A stretch of 64,000 nt of DNA from the NCBI RefSeq assembly GCF_029891735.1, contig NZ_JANQDH010000051.1, positions 1 through 64,000 of the forward strand. The letters run 5' to 3'. The position numbers were made by a program, and so were the translations under genes. Each line of letters begins with the position of its first letter. The first letter of the stretch is position 1. Shown here one piece after another: positions 46,659 to 56,378 of this stretch. Below the pieces are notes generated by a model. The model searched no databases and was not told the DNA's origin. It saw nothing but the letters and a program-made list of their open reading frames with translations. This DNA is from Chrysosporum bergii ANA360D (GTDB taxonomy: Bacteria; Cyanobacteriota; Cyanobacteriia; Cyanobacteriales; Nostocaceae).

Positions 46659-46728
46659 TTTTAGTGTTTCTCTCTCTTTTTAATTCTGAACTTAAGGTTT
46701 TAGATGACATCTAAAACCTTAAATTGAT

Positions 46729-47847
46729 TTATCCGCCAAAAGCGACGGGAAAGGCAAGTTTCAGGGCTGCGGTGACGAGAAGATTAACCAAAGCAATTGG
46801 TAACAAAAACTTCCATCCTAAGTCTAGCAATTGGTCAATCCGTACCCGTGGTACTGTCCAACGTATCAATATGGCGATAAATACCAGCACATAGGCTTTG
46901 ATGAGGGTCATGACAATACCCAAAGAGGCAGTTGCTACCTGTAACACTGGATTAAATTCACTGACTCCCAACCAATTAGCTATGACATTAACGGGAATGG
47001 GAAAGTCCCAGCCACCCAGATATAAAACCGCTACTAACAGAGCAGAAAGCACTAGGTTGACATAGGAACTGAGGTAAAATAAGGCGAATTTCATGCCGGA
47101 GTATTCGGTTTGATAACCAGCAACAATTTCTTCTTCTGCTTCTGGTAAGTCAAAGGGCAAGCGTTCGCATTCTGCCAGGGCTGCTATCCAAAAAATTAGT
47201 AACCCCACTGGTTGCCGCCAAATGTTCCAGCCGAGGATACCATAACCTGATTGCTGGTTAACAATATCAATGGTGCTGAGACTGTTAGACATCATGACCA
47301 CTGCCAACACGCTCAAGGATAAAGGAATTTCGTAGCTAATGGACTGGGCAGCAGCCCGCAAGCCCCCTATGAGGGAGTATTTATTATTGGATGCGTAACC
47401 AGCCATTAACAACCCAATGGGGGCAATGCTAGAAAAGGCAATCCACAAGAAGATTCCCATGCCCACGTTGGTAATCACAATATTTTGTCCAAAGGGGACA
47501 ATCAAATAGGACAAAAATACTGGTAGTACTACTAAAATGGGTCCGATGGTAAATAGCCAAGGGTCTGCTTTAGCTGGTACTACATCTTCTTTGAAGATCA
47601 GCTTGATGCCATCGGCCACTGGGGCTAGTAAGCCAAAGGGTCCAATAAATTCTGGGCCGATGCGCTGCTGTGCTGATGCGGAAATCTTCCGTTCTAGCCA
47701 AACACAGACTAGTACCCCCACTGTTGCGCCAATGAGCATTAGTATCATTGGCAAGGGCATCCAAATGGCTTTGGCTACCCCTGCTGGTATCCCTAAATCC
47801 ATGACGGATTTAATAAACGTTCCTTGGAGGTCAATTCCTGAATTCAT
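46729..47847 (-). CDS. ndhA: NDH-1 subunit NdhA (NuoH-like)
   Basis: The 372-residue protein has about eight membrane helices. Signatures include [37 protein letters not shown] and [20 protein letters not shown], the quinone-site loops. It anchors the peripheral arm to the membrane arm of NDH-1. It is the first gene of the ndhAIGE-nadK series, with gltA upstream in the same orientation. Confidence 0.97.
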   Translation of the reverse strand: MNSGIDLQGTFIKSVMDLGIPAGVAKAIWMPLPMILMLIGATVGVLVCVWLERKISASAQQRIGPEFIGPFGLLAPVADGIKLIFKEDVVPAKADPWLFTIGPILVVLPVFLSYLIVPFGQNIVITNVGMGIFLWIAFSSIAPIGLLMAGYASNNKYSLIGGLRAAAQSISYEIPLSLSVLAVVMMSNSLSTIDIVNQQSGYGILGWNIWRQPVGLLIFWIAALAECERLPFDLPEAEEEIVAGYQTEYSGMKFALFYLSSYVNLVLSALLVAVLYLGGWDFPIPVNVIANWLGVSEFNPVLQVATASLGIVMTLIKAYVLVFIAILIRWTVPRVRIDQLLDLGWKFLLPIALVNLLVTAALKLAFPVAFGG

Positions 47848-47868
47848 GTTTACGCTGTTTAACTCCAG

Positions 47869-47928
47869 TGAAGTATGAAGTGTGAAGTTATGAAGTATAA
47901 AATTTCAGCCTTCATCCTTCATCCTTTT
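47869..47928. repeat. Short heptamer-type tandem repeats
   Basis: Variants of TGAAGTA (47870-47897) are followed by CTTCATC units (47910-47925), which are partly complementary. Such short tandem repeats are common in heterocystous cyanobacteria. They lie in the ndhA leader. The rest of 47929-48175 shows no gene. Confidence 0.55.
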
Positions 47929-48175
47929 GTGCTTTGATGAAGATGCTTGATTGATTACTAGTTCCCATGCCTAGTATATCCTTCTATCGCCGGAGTGGCG
48001 TAGCCATTGGTGATTAGCCCCGGCTATACAAGGATTTGTGCCAGACATAAACCGCTGAATCAACTGTTATCTCCCGACCCCCTGACAAAGCAATGGCAAG
48101 CTTCCGTTCACCTACTGGCAACGGTTATCTACTTTGAGCGGTGGTGGTGGGTTTGGGTGACAATCAAACCGCTAG

Positions 48176-49312
48176 TTAACGTTGATCAATGGGGATATAA
48201 GTAACTTCATGCTTGCCGTTATAAATCTGGGTTGGTCGGAAGATGCGGTTTTCTGCCAGTTGTTCCTTCCAGTGAGCTAACCAACCTGCGACACGGGCGA
48301 TGGCAAATATTGGTGTAAACAAGTCTGTAGGAATCCCCATTTTTCTGTAGACCAAACCAGAATAAAAGTCTACATTGGGATAAATGCCTTTACCAGCCAG
48401 TTTTTCTGCTACCACTTTTTCCATTTCTACGGCAATGTCATAGTACTTATCATGCCCAAACTTGGCAAATAATTTTTCTGCCAGGTTTTGTAGGACTGTG
48501 GCTCGTGGATCTTTCACTTTATAGACACGATGCCCAAAGCCCATGATCTTGGCTTTGCGTTCCAGTAGTTCTTCTACATAGGGGCGCACATTTTCAACTG
48601 TGCCAATTTGTTCCAACATCTGAATCACTTCTTCGTTAGCTCCGCCGTGCAGTGGCCCTCCTAAGGTTCCTACGGCACTAGCAACTACAGCATAAGGGTC
48701 AGTTAAGGTTGAAGCTGTTACCCTAGCACTGAAGGTCGAGGCGTTCATTGTATGCTCGACGTGAAGAATTAAGCAGATGTCAAAAATTTTTGCTGCTAAA
48801 GGATCTGGTTCTTTCTCGTTGAGCATATAGAGAAAGTTGGCGGCATAATCTAAGTCATCCCTAGGCTTTACGGGGTCATTACCTTTTCGCATTAACTGAA
48901 ATGCCGCTACCATTGTGGGAATGGTTGCTAACAAGCGCACTACAGCATCCCGAATGTAGACTGGGTTGTGTAGATCCCGGCGGGAATAAAACAGGCCTAA
49001 AGCAGCAGCAGAGGCTTGTAGAGCATCCATGGGGTGACCGCTTTCGGGAAAGCATTTCATCATGTCCCGAATCCGATATTTTATCCGCCTATGGTAGCGA
49101 ATCTCATTCTCAAACCCTTGCAATTGTTCTTTAGTTGGCAGTTCACCCCAGATTAAGAGATAAGCAGTTTCCAGAAAGGAACTTTTTTCTGCTAGTTCCT
49201 CAACCCGGATGCCACGATATTCTAGAATCCCTTTTTGCCCATCAACATGACTAATACTCGATTGGGCTGCGGGAATGCCTTCTAAACCAGGCTTGTATTC
49301 GCACACCATCAT
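48176..49312 (-). CDS. gltA: Citrate synthase
   Basis: The 378-residue enzyme condenses acetyl-CoA and oxaloacetate. Active-site blocks are GGPLHGGANEEV, MGFGHRVYKVKDPRA and NVDFYSGLVYRKMGIP; HVEHTMNASTFSARV is also conserved. The length fits the short bacterial type rather than the NADH-inhibited long E. coli type. The start could be either of two adjacent ATGs. Same orientation as ndhA with a 328-bp gap, so probably a separate transcript. Confidence 0.95.
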   Translation of the reverse strand: MMVCEYKPGLEGIPAAQSSISHVDGQKGILEYRGIRVEELAEKSSFLETAYLLIWGELPTKEQLQGFENEIRYHRRIKYRIRDMMKCFPESGHPMDALQASAAALGLFYSRRDLHNPVYIRDAVVRLLATIPTMVAAFQLMRKGNDPVKPRDDLDYAANFLYMLNEKEPDPLAAKIFDICLILHVEHTMNASTFSARVTASTLTDPYAVVASAVGTLGGPLHGGANEEVIQMLEQIGTVENVRPYVEELLERKAKIMGFGHRVYKVKDPRATVLQNLAEKLFAKFGHDKYYDIAVEMEKVVAEKLAGKGIYPNVDFYSGLVYRKMGIPTDLFTPIFAIARVAGWLAHWKEQLAENRIFRPTQIYNGKHEVTYIPIDQR

Positions 49313-49423
49313 GGCAACACCATTTGCTTTTTGAAATATCTGATGACGCTAACTTACCAGAAATTATTGTCGCGATAACAGTGGCCGACATGACAATATT
49401 TCTTTTTTAATGTTGAAAAGCTG

Positions 49424-49918
49424 TTACAGCAGGTACTTGGGGGGGGTCAACCAAAACATTTGACTGCGACCCACAGGTGAACCTCTTTCTGGTAGTTTTA
49501 TTCCAATCATACCTGTTTTTTTCAAGACTAAACTGTTTTTGACTTCACCCCACAGCAGGATTTCTGCCCAGTTGCTCAGACAAGGTTCATGTCCTACTAG
49601 GGCAATTTGGGTTTTTTGGGGATAATTTTTAGCTGCTAACCATTCTTCTAGCCAACGGTGGATATGACCAGTAGGGGCAAGATGGTCAGATTCTTCCCAT
49701 TTGCTACTAAGTTTATTTGCTACCAGAATTTCAGCTGTTTGTCTCGCCCTGACTAAGGGACTGGTGAGGATTATATCAAACTCCAAACCCAGTTTTTTAA
49801 TTTTCTCGGCAACTTTCTCGGCTTTTTGCCGCCCTTCTTTTGTGAGCGATCGCTGTTCATCTTTGATGTCTGGTTGCTTTTCTTCAGCGATACCGTGACG
49901 AATTAAATATAATTCCAT
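49424..49918 (-). CDS. sixA: Phosphohistidine phosphatase SixA
   Basis: The 164-residue histidine phosphatase has the RHG motif with catalytic His8 (LIRHGIAEE), SPLVRARQTAEIL and the second histidine in LVGHEPCLS. SixA-type enzymes remove phosphate from phosphohistidine proteins. The length matches. No histidine kinase is adjacent. Confidence 0.88.
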   Translation of the reverse strand: MELYLIRHGIAEEKQPDIKDEQRSLTKEGRQKAEKVAEKIKKLGLEFDIILTSPLVRARQTAEILVANKLSSKWEESDHLAPTGHIHRWLEEWLAAKNYPQKTQIALVGHEPCLSNWAEILLWGEVKNSLVLKKTGMIGIKLPERGSPVGRSQMFWLTPPKYLL

Positions 49919-50069
49919 AGGTTTTCTGTAATATCAGTCCCTTTTTTATTTAAAAATTTACAGCTAAAAAGCTTATTTCTTAGCTTTCAGCTGAATTTAT
50001 GGGTAGGGGTCTTGCAATGTTATGTTTTTGCTTCCCTAACGGAGATTTTTCTGGCGGCAAATACTGGGC

Positions 50070-51350
50070 TTATTCAGACTGAATTGGGTTGTCCTTGGGA
50101 TTAACTAACTTGAGTAGCTTTTGCTTGATTTGAGAATCATATACTTCCCATTTCATTTTTGCATAGGCGGAATTTTCGTTACTACCGGATAAGAAACCCA
50201 TGGGAATTTCAAAACCGCCTGCTCCTGTACGTCCACCACCAAAAAATCGCCCGGTGCTGTCTTGCCCAAAGGCTTCTTTAATAAACTCATCGGGGTCAAG
50301 GGTGAGTTTAGCAGTTCTCAGGGAACCAATCACCACCTCTAACTCCTCTTCGTCGTGAACAATGCCGTAAACTACTGCGGTGTGTACGTTTTCCTCTGTG
50401 ACCAGAAAATCAGCTGCTTGGGGAATAGCATCCCGATCTTCGTAGCGAAGATAACCAACGCCAGCAATGGAAAAGTTATTCTGTACGATGCGGTTTTTGA
50501 GCGATCGCTCGATCACGTCCATCACTCGCTTAGAACGATTTGCCTGTAAAATGGCGTTGAGCAGTTGAGCATCATAAAATCGGCTCAGATAAGCTGCGGC
50601 CATAAAATCTTCTTCTTGGGCTTGCATCAGCCGATTGGTATCTGATCGCAAGCCGTGCATCAAAGCAGTGGCACATTTGACGTGTTGAGCGATGCCGCTA
50701 TCTAAGGTTAGTAAACCTGATTGCAGATATTGAGTAACAATTGTTGATGTTGCTCGTACATGAGGACGAACATCAATAAATTCTGATTTGTATTCGCCTT
50801 GTAAGCTGTGATGGTCAATGACTGCAATTAACGGAATTCCCGCTTGTTGCACTGCTGTGAGTAGTTGACTTGTAGTTCCTTGGTTATCAATTAAAATGCA
50901 GCCTTGATAAGATGACAAGTCTTTGCTTTTCAGGATTTGGGATGTCCAGCGCTGGGCTGGTAATCCAGTCAGTTTAACTAGGGCAATATTTTCTTGATGA
51001 CTCAGGGTACCAGCATAAATAATTTCGCATTTTATATCATATTGCTCAACTATTAACTGGTAAGCCCAAGCGCAAGAAAGGGCATCAGGGTCAGGGAAAT
51101 CTTGTAGAATTACTAAGTGACGCTCGTTTCGGTGTGCTAAAAGCGTCTTTTGCAGTTCCTCAGACTTTTGAAAAGCTAAGGCATTTCCTCTTTGACCTAA
51201 ATATTTTCTATTTTTTCCTTCGCCATGGGATGATGGTAAGGGTGAACTGGTAAGTGAAATTTCAACATCAGCATCCTCTCGGCTAGGTTCTGTGGTTAAT
51301 AAAAAACCATTTGATTGCTTTGAGGCAGAATTCAATTGTATAGGGGACAT
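50070..51350 (-). CDS. DHH-family phosphoesterase
   Basis: The 426-residue protein has an unconserved N-terminal extension (about 1-70). A DHH domain follows with DFPDPDALSCAWAY, CILIDNQG and VIDHH, then a DHHA1 domain with the nucleic-acid or nucleotide-binding GGGRTGAGGFEIP. The family includes oligoribonucleases (NrnA), pAp phosphatases and RecJ. Missing RecJ features favour a NrnA-like or dinucleotide phosphodiesterase role; the substrate is not certain. Confidence 0.85.
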   Translation of the reverse strand: MSPIQLNSASKQSNGFLLTTEPSREDADVEISLTSSPLPSSHGEGKNRKYLGQRGNALAFQKSEELQKTLLAHRNERHLVILQDFPDPDALSCAWAYQLIVEQYDIKCEIIYAGTLSHQENIALVKLTGLPAQRWTSQILKSKDLSSYQGCILIDNQGTTSQLLTAVQQAGIPLIAVIDHHSLQGEYKSEFIDVRPHVRATSTIVTQYLQSGLLTLDSGIAQHVKCATALMHGLRSDTNRLMQAQEEDFMAAAYLSRFYDAQLLNAILQANRSKRVMDVIERSLKNRIVQNNFSIAGVGYLRYEDRDAIPQAADFLVTEENVHTAVVYGIVHDEEELEVVIGSLRTAKLTLDPDEFIKEAFGQDSTGRFFGGGRTGAGGFEIPMGFLSGSNENSAYAKMKWEVYDSQIKQKLLKLVNPKDNPIQSE

Positions 51351-51644
51351 CTTGATAAGAGCGAGCCTCCATTGATTTGTTAAGAACTACTACAACCAAC
51401 ACTCTACTGTTTTAGATACACATTCTGATCTTCGCAAAAATCTAGGATTGTTGGCATACTGATCTGGCTCTATTTTTTGTAACTTAAATTTGCCAGCAAT
51501 TTGCTAAAATTTACCAAATTACACCAATAAACCTGAATATAAGTAATAATAGCTGTAAATAAGACTTTAAAATCAACTTGCTCCCCATTTTCAACGGTGG
51601 AGACAGTAAAGTATATTCCTGATTTTATTTACAAATTTTGTGCT
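51351..51644. other. AT-rich gene-free stretch
   Basis: Upstream region of the DHH gene on the minus strand. I see no gene and no strong structure in this part. Confidence 0.3.
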
Positions 51645-51650
51645 ATGATG
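51645..51650 (+). promoter_or_regulatory. Candidate -10 element for a plus-strand RNA
   Basis: TATGAT in the context GTGCTATGATG, with TGATTT 18 bp upstream as a weak -35 candidate. It would start transcription near 51657, toward the structured region. Confidence 0.35.
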
Positions 51651-51656
51651 TTTACT

Positions 51657-51930
51657 TTGTGCGTCGTCTCGATATATATTATTATTTAATATGATTGATT
51701 GATGTCCATGGGAGCAGATGCGACAAAAAGTAGTCCCTGCTCTGTAAGGGACTGGTTGCCTTGGACTAAACCAACCTAGACCATCTGTGAAAACCTCTGG
51801 CTGATGCAGGGCTATTTACACAGGACAATCTAACACCTACAACAGGTGACAATTCTTTGAGGTTTTGAAAATTTGGGACTAAAGTCGCTATCGACTTATC
51901 CCCACGTCTGAAGCCAGGGTCTTGGGTCTC
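51657..51930 (+). ncRNA. Candidate structured noncoding RNA
   Basis: Inverted repeats fit one multibranched fold: CAGATG (51715-51720) with CATCTG (51782-51787) encloses hairpin AGTCCCT/AGGGACT (51732-51738 and 51747-51753) and hairpin GGTTG/CAACC (51754-51758 and 51772-51776). Further hairpins lie 3' (CACCT/AGGTG near 51829-51849, GTCG/CGAC near 51884). A 6S-type or other regulatory RNA is possible, as is a 5' leader of the minus-strand DHH gene or IS debris. I cannot match it to a known family. Confidence 0.35.
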
Positions 51931-51939
51931 GTTTTATGG

Positions 51940-52437
51940 TCAGAGACCAATTACATATTTTTGCCACTCGTTGTGTAGTCCGCTCTTGAGATGTTTACTC
52001 ACCTCGAAATAAAGACTACTGTAAGGCCGCCTGGGAGGATGACGTAAAGGCATATGAGCCTCGTATGGTGTGCGGTTACCTTTTTTCACATTGCAACGGA
52101 CGCAAGCTGTAACAATGTTTTCCCAGGTATCGCCACCGCCGCGCGATCGCGGTATTACGTGGTCTAATGTCAATTCATCCCCGGTGTAGCCGCAGTATTG
52201 ACAAGAGTGACTGTCACGGTGCAGGATATTTCGGCGAGTGAGAGGAATTTCCTTGTACGGGACACGTACATAGTGACGCAAACGAATTACAGTCGGCAAG
52301 GGAAAATCTGATGATAAGAATCTCCCGTTGTGTTCAATGCGTTCTGCTTTGCCTTTCAGCAACAGAATCACAGCGCGACGCCAGCTCGTGATGTTGAGCG
52401 GTTCGTAAGAGGCATTAAGGACTAAGACCTTCCCCAT
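51940..52437 (-). CDS. HNH endonuclease
   Basis: The 165-residue protein has a zinc-supported HNH fold: CQYCG, LTLDHVIPRSRGGGDTWENI and CVRCN. The N-terminal region (VLVLNASYEPLNITSWRRAV) is shared by a cyanobacterial and actinobacterial HNH family of unknown target. It is not obviously linked to a mobile element. The end of the gene forms an inverted repeat (GGTCTC/GAGACC). Confidence 0.88.
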   Translation of the reverse strand: MGKVLVLNASYEPLNITSWRRAVILLLKGKAERIEHNGRFLSSDFPLPTVIRLRHYVRVPYKEIPLTRRNILHRDSHSCQYCGYTGDELTLDHVIPRSRGGGDTWENIVTACVRCNVKKGNRTPYEAHMPLRHPPRRPYSSLYFEVSKHLKSGLHNEWQKYVIGL

Positions 52438-52851
52438 TGGTTAGCGCTCGAGGTATTAGTTTTACATATATTAACACAAAAATATTCTTCTTGGAAGATG
52501 AGAAGAAATGATACTTCCCAAATAATTTAAAAATCAATATGAGTTACGGGAGATGATTCCTGGAAAATCCTCACAGTAGCAAGAGTTAAGCTAACTTTCC
52601 AAACGACAAAAGTAAATAGGCTCAAAGTGGCTATAGCCCCTCGGTGGTAAACAGAATTTTTAACCCCATAACCCAGAATAATGCCTAATACTGCCAAATT
52701 GGCAGTATTAGCCCAACTAATTTAAAGATCAGCAACTCTCGCACATCAGTATCTTGTGTTAATTCCATGTTCAAAGGTAAACTTCCTGATTATCTCTGAT
52801 GTTGCTTATCTAAAGTGAATGCCCAAGAGTGGTGTGAGAGGAGTAGAAAAA
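52438..52851. other. Intergenic region between HNH gene and alr
   Basis: Contains the perfect palindrome at 52685-52711 and, just before alr, the ribosome-binding sequence GAGGAG. No gene is evident. Confidence 0.4.
52685..52711. promoter_or_regulatory. Perfect 13-bp inverted repeat
   Basis: CTAATACTGCCAA and TTGGCAGTATTAG are separated by one base. There is no T-tract, so an operator or an IS target or end is more likely than a terminator. It lies 141 bp upstream of alr. Confidence 0.45.
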
Positions 52852-54039
52852 ATGTTAAATCGCCAACAAAACCCTAGTTTTACCGATGAACAGGAGTGTA
52901 ATACTTACGCTTGGTTATCCCAACGGGCTTGGGTGGAAATTGATTTAGGGGCTTTATCTCACAATGTCGGGCAGTTGGTGCAGTTTTTGTCCCCAGGTAC
53001 TCAGTTAATGGCAGTGGTAAAAGCCGATGCCTATGGACATGGATCTGTCACAGTTGCTCAAACAGCACTACAATCAGGAGCTAGTTGGTTGGGAGTGGCT
53101 ACGGTTCCAGAGGGTATTCAATTAAGGGAAGCTGGAATCAAAGCTCCAATTTTGATTTTAGGTGCAACTAACACACCAGAACAAATTCAGGCGATCGCTC
53201 ACTGGAATTTACAGGCGACTTTGTGCAGTCCGAAACAAGCCTTGATTTTTTCCAATACTTTAGAAACCATTAATTATACTTCACCTCTACCTGTACACAT
53301 TAAATTAGACACGGGAATGTCCAGGTTAGGAACTAACTGGCAAGAAGCTGTTGAATTTGTCCAGTTAATTCAAAACTTACCTCACCTTGATATTGCCAGT
53401 ATTTATTCCCATCTAGCAACAGCAGATCATCCCGACACCACAGTCATGCAAGAACAGCAGAGACGATTTGACCAGGCCATCGCCCAAGTCAAAGCAATGG
53501 GGATCAATCCACGTTGCTTGCATTTGGCTAACTCAGCAGCGACTCTCACCAATCCTGCTTTACATTACGACATTGTGCGGGTGGGTTTAGCTATCTACGG
53601 ACTGTATCCTGCGCCTCATTTACAAAATGTAATTAACCTCAAGCCTGTGTTACAGCTAAGAGCGCGAATTACTCACGTTAAAACAATAGCTGCAGGTACT
53701 GGGGTTAGTTACGGTCACAAATTTATCGCCCCCCACGAACTCCGCCTGGCAGTGGTGGGCATCGGTTACGCTGATGGAGTTTCCCGTGGTCTTTCCCAAA
53801 AAATCCAAGTGTTAATTCGCGGACAACGCGTGCCGCAAATTGGCACAATTACTATGGATCAATTAATGCTGGATGTCAGTGCTATTCCGGATTTACAAGA
53901 AGGGGAAGTAGTCACACTCCTCGGCACACAAGGAACACAAACCATCTCACCAGAGGATTGGGCGGGAACATTAAACACTATTTCTTGGGAAATTCTCTGC
54001 GGGTTTAAGCATCGTTTACCTCGTGTAGCCGTGATGTAG
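52852..54039 (+). CDS. alr: Alanine racemase
   Basis: Starting at the ATG with a good AGGAG site eight bases before it, the product has 395 residues; an ATG 11 codons upstream is weaker. The PLP lysine is in MAVVKADAYGHG (about Lys57). IKLDTGMSRLG and the catalytic tyrosine region GVSYGHKFIA follow, with the second domain DGVSRGLSQK and TMDQLMLDVS. It makes D-alanine for peptidoglycan. Confidence 0.95.
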   Translation: MLNRQQNPSFTDEQECNTYAWLSQRAWVEIDLGALSHNVGQLVQFLSPGTQLMAVVKADAYGHGSVTVAQTALQSGASWLGVATVPEGIQLREAGIKAPILILGATNTPEQIQAIAHWNLQATLCSPKQALIFSNTLETINYTSPLPVHIKLDTGMSRLGTNWQEAVEFVQLIQNLPHLDIASIYSHLATADHPDTTVMQEQQRRFDQAIAQVKAMGINPRCLHLANSAATLTNPALHYDIVRVGLAIYGLYPAPHLQNVINLKPVLQLRARITHVKTIAAGTGVSYGHKFIAPHELRLAVVGIGYADGVSRGLSQKIQVLIRGQRVPQIGTITMDQLMLDVSAIPDLQEGEVVTLLGTQGTQTISPEDWAGTLNTISWEILCGFKHRLPRVAVM

Positions 54040-54117
54040 GGGAAGGGGACATGGGGAAAATTATTTTCCCATGTCTATTGCCATAAAATATTTTGTATGC
54101 TATTGTGAGTTATTAAT

Positions 54118-54199
54118 GCGGATGTGGCGGAATTGGCAGACGCGCTAGATTTAGGTTCTAGTTCCGACAGGAGTGAAGGTTCAAGTCCTTTCATCCGCA
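54118..54199 (+). tRNA. tRNA-Leu (TAG)
   Basis: An 82-nt class II tRNA. Acceptor arms GCGGATG and CATCCGC close it. The anticodon stem CTAGA/TCTAG holds loop TTTAGGT with anticodon TAG at 54152-54154. A variable arm and T arm (GGTTCAAGTCC) follow. CCA is not encoded. Confidence 0.95.
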
Positions 54200-54443
54200 C
54201 TTGTAAAAATGTGATGGCTAATCCGGTAAATATATTTAACGGTATTAGTATAAGTGAGTAAGTTAAAGTTAAATTAATAATTGATGAGGTTTAATCGTGG
54301 TCGAAACTTGGTTTTGATCCGATTTAACCATAGATACCGTTGTGTAAATTTTGTATTTGCTAATACACACAGCTATTAATTAAAATGAATTGGGAACAGT
54401 GGCACGGCTACTGTACAAATTGAGGTGAAGAAATAAAAGCAAC
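54200..54443 (+). promoter_or_regulatory. Leader region of the hmp-type operon
   Basis: A 244-bp AT-rich region. AACGGTAT near 54239 and ATACCGTT near 54336 are inverted copies. GTGTA and TACAC arms lie near 54343-54371. Both could be regulatory. I do not identify a sigma-factor box with confidence. Confidence 0.35.
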
Positions 54444-55418
54444 ATGAGTACCACTCCTCTAAGTGGTTACTGGTTACCCCAGAAACTACATCCCTTGTCC
54501 CTACTGGTGCAACTAAGTAGCCGCCATGCTACTGGCTGCTTACGTGTATTTACAAAAACAGCTTCTTGGTCTATTAATATAGAGGATGGTAGACTGACTT
54601 ACGCCTCTTGTTCTCATAGACTCTTTGACCGTCTTGATCATCATTTACAGCGATTGAGTCAAGAAGTCCCTACGCTTAACAGCGCCACTCGTGTGCAAAT
54701 GCGACTGATGTTTGAAGCAAAGGATGAACATCAGTCGATGCCATATGCAGATTACCAAGGTATTTGCTGGTTAGTTAATGAGAAACATATCACATCTAGT
54801 CAAGCAGAAACCTTGATATGTGAATTAGCGAAAGAAGTTTTACAAACTTTTCTACCCTTAAAAGAGGGAAACTATGAGTTTTCTGCTGAGAGTTCCTGGG
54901 AGGAGTTACCCAAGTTTTGTTATTTAGACTTGCGGTCACTGGCTGAATATTGTCAAAAGCAGTTACGAAGTCGGCAAAATACCCAGTCAGGTCAAAAATT
55001 TACTCCAGCCGTCAATAAAAATCAACAAAATTATCAGCCCAGCGTTCAAAAAAATCTATATACCATTGCTTGTATTGATGATAGTCAGACTGTCTTAGAT
55101 GCTATCAAACTTTTTTTGGATGGTAATACATTTTCAGTGGTGACCATCAATGATCCTGTTAAGGCTTTAATGCAAATTATGCGTAGTAAACCAGACCTGG
55201 TTTTGCTGGATGTGGAAATGCCTAATTTAGATGGCTATGAATTGTGTTCCCTCTTAAGGAGGCATTCAGATTTTAAAAAAACTCCCATTATTATGGTGAC
55301 TGGTAGAACGGGATTTATCGACAGAGCAAAAGCAAAAATGGTGAGATCATCAGGGTACCTGACCAAACCTTTTACACAACCTGAGTTGTTGAAGATGGTG
55401 TTTAAATACCTTGATTAA
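54444..55418 (+). CDS. hmpA: PatA-type response regulator (HmpA-like)
   Basis: The 324-residue protein has a PATAN-like N-terminal domain (about 1-175; LVQLSSRHATGCLRVFT), a polar linker and a C-terminal receiver (about 205-324). The receiver keeps IDDSQ (Asp212, Asp213), phospho-acceptor Asp256 (VLLDVEMPNLDG) and the lysine in LTKPF. In Nostoc punctiforme the equivalent gene starts the hmp locus for hormogonium motility and polysaccharide release. It probably receives phosphate from the CheA at 58650. Confidence 0.88.
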   Translation: MSTTPLSGYWLPQKLHPLSLLVQLSSRHATGCLRVFTKTASWSINIEDGRLTYASCSHRLFDRLDHHLQRLSQEVPTLNSATRVQMRLMFEAKDEHQSMPYADYQGICWLVNEKHITSSQAETLICELAKEVLQTFLPLKEGNYEFSAESSWEELPKFCYLDLRSLAEYCQKQLRSRQNTQSGQKFTPAVNKNQQNYQPSVQKNLYTIACIDDSQTVLDAIKLFLDGNTFSVVTINDPVKALMQIMRSKPDLVLLDVEMPNLDGYELCSLLRRHSDFKKTPIIMVTGRTGFIDRAKAKMVRSSGYLTKPFTQPELLKMVFKYLD

Positions 55419-55461
55419 TTTAGTCTTGTCTGGTATAACGTTTTTTTGAGGAGTTGGAACG

Positions 55462-55839
55462 ATGAGTGTTATCTTGGTTGGCAAAATTTTGATTGTAGAA
55501 GATTCACCCAGCGAATTAGAACTGATGAGCTATTACCTCAAAGATAGTGGTTGCGATGTCATTAAAGCTAGCAGTGCAAAAGAAGCTTTAGAAAAAGTTG
55601 TATCAGAACAGCCAGATGCAATTGTTACCGATGTGGTCATGCCGGGAATGAGTGGATTTGAGTTGTGCCGTTCACTGAAAAAAAATCCCACAACTCAAAA
55701 ATTACCAATAGTTATCTGCAGTTCCAAAAATCAAGAAATTGATAAGTTCTGGGCAATGAAACAAGGTGCAGATGTTTACCTAACTAAGCCATATACAAGG
55801 GAACAGCTGTTGGGTGCTATTAAATCAGTGGTGCTTTAA
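55462..55839 (+). CDS. hmpB: CheY-like response regulator (HmpB-like)
   Basis: A single receiver domain of 125 residues: Glu13 and Asp14 (IVEDSP), phospho-acceptor Asp57 (IVTDVVMPGMSG) and Lys109 (YLTKPY). No output domain, so it works by protein contact like CheY or PilH. It starts after a GAGGAGT site. It lies 43 bp after hmpA and 12 bp before the CheW gene. Confidence 0.9.
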   Translation: MSVILVGKILIVEDSPSELELMSYYLKDSGCDVIKASSAKEALEKVVSEQPDAIVTDVVMPGMSGFELCRSLKKNPTTQKLPIVICSSKNQEIDKFWAMKQGADVYLTKPYTREQLLGAIKSVVL

Positions 55840-55851
55840 AGTAATATACCA

Positions 55852-56349
55852 ATGAAGAATTATAAGATTTTGGTTGATAAACAAGCAAGTAAAAATAACT
55901 GGGAAAACAGCTATCTCAAGTTTGAACTAAATCAACAAACTCCTGCTATTATGCCCATAAATTACACCCAGGAAGCGGTAAGTTTAGCAGTTGAGTCGGT
56001 AACTTCGATGCCCAATATGCCGCCTTGTATACTAGGGTTAATGAATTGGCGGAGTCATATAATTTGGGCGGTTGATCTACCAAGAATGCTTAATTTAGAA
56101 TCTTTAGACGGTAGATTAAGGCAATATAATATCATTGTGATTGAGGTAGAATCACTGATGTTAGGGTTGGTTGTTCACGAGATTAAAGGTATAACTAAAT
56201 TTATGTCTGATGATATTCGGTCTCCATGGGGACAAGTAGCATCTAGTTTAGTACCTTATTTAAGTGGGTGTGTTGTCAAGGAGGAAGAAATATTGCTGGT
56301 TTTAGATGCAAAGTGTCTGGCGTTTTCCCCTGTTCTTCGCAATAATTAG
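55852..56349 (+). CDS. hmpC: CheW-like adaptor (HmpC-like)
   Basis: The 165-residue protein is a CheW fold (about 20-160). [20 protein letters not shown] fits the strand that contacts CheA and receptors; [19 protein letters not shown] follows. It should link the MCP and CheA into one array. Similar to PilI of pilus-linked systems. Confidence 0.87.
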   Translation: MKNYKILVDKQASKNNWENSYLKFELNQQTPAIMPINYTQEAVSLAVESVTSMPNMPPCILGLMNWRSHIIWAVDLPRMLNLESLDGRLRQYNIIVIEVESLMLGLVVHEIKGITKFMSDDIRSPWGQVASSLVPYLSGCVVKEEEILLVLDAKCLAFSPVLRNN

Positions 56350-56378
56350 ATGCTAGGAAAAATCAAATAAAATTAAAT

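Noticed and set aside
48007-48204. A 65-residue plus-strand frame downstream of gltA
   Set aside because: It overlaps the gltA end, lacks a ribosome-binding site and has no recognisable motif.
51657-51930. A confident 6S RNA call
   Set aside because: The structure is suggestive, but no closing stem with a typical central bubble could be matched by eye; it is kept only as a candidate RNA.
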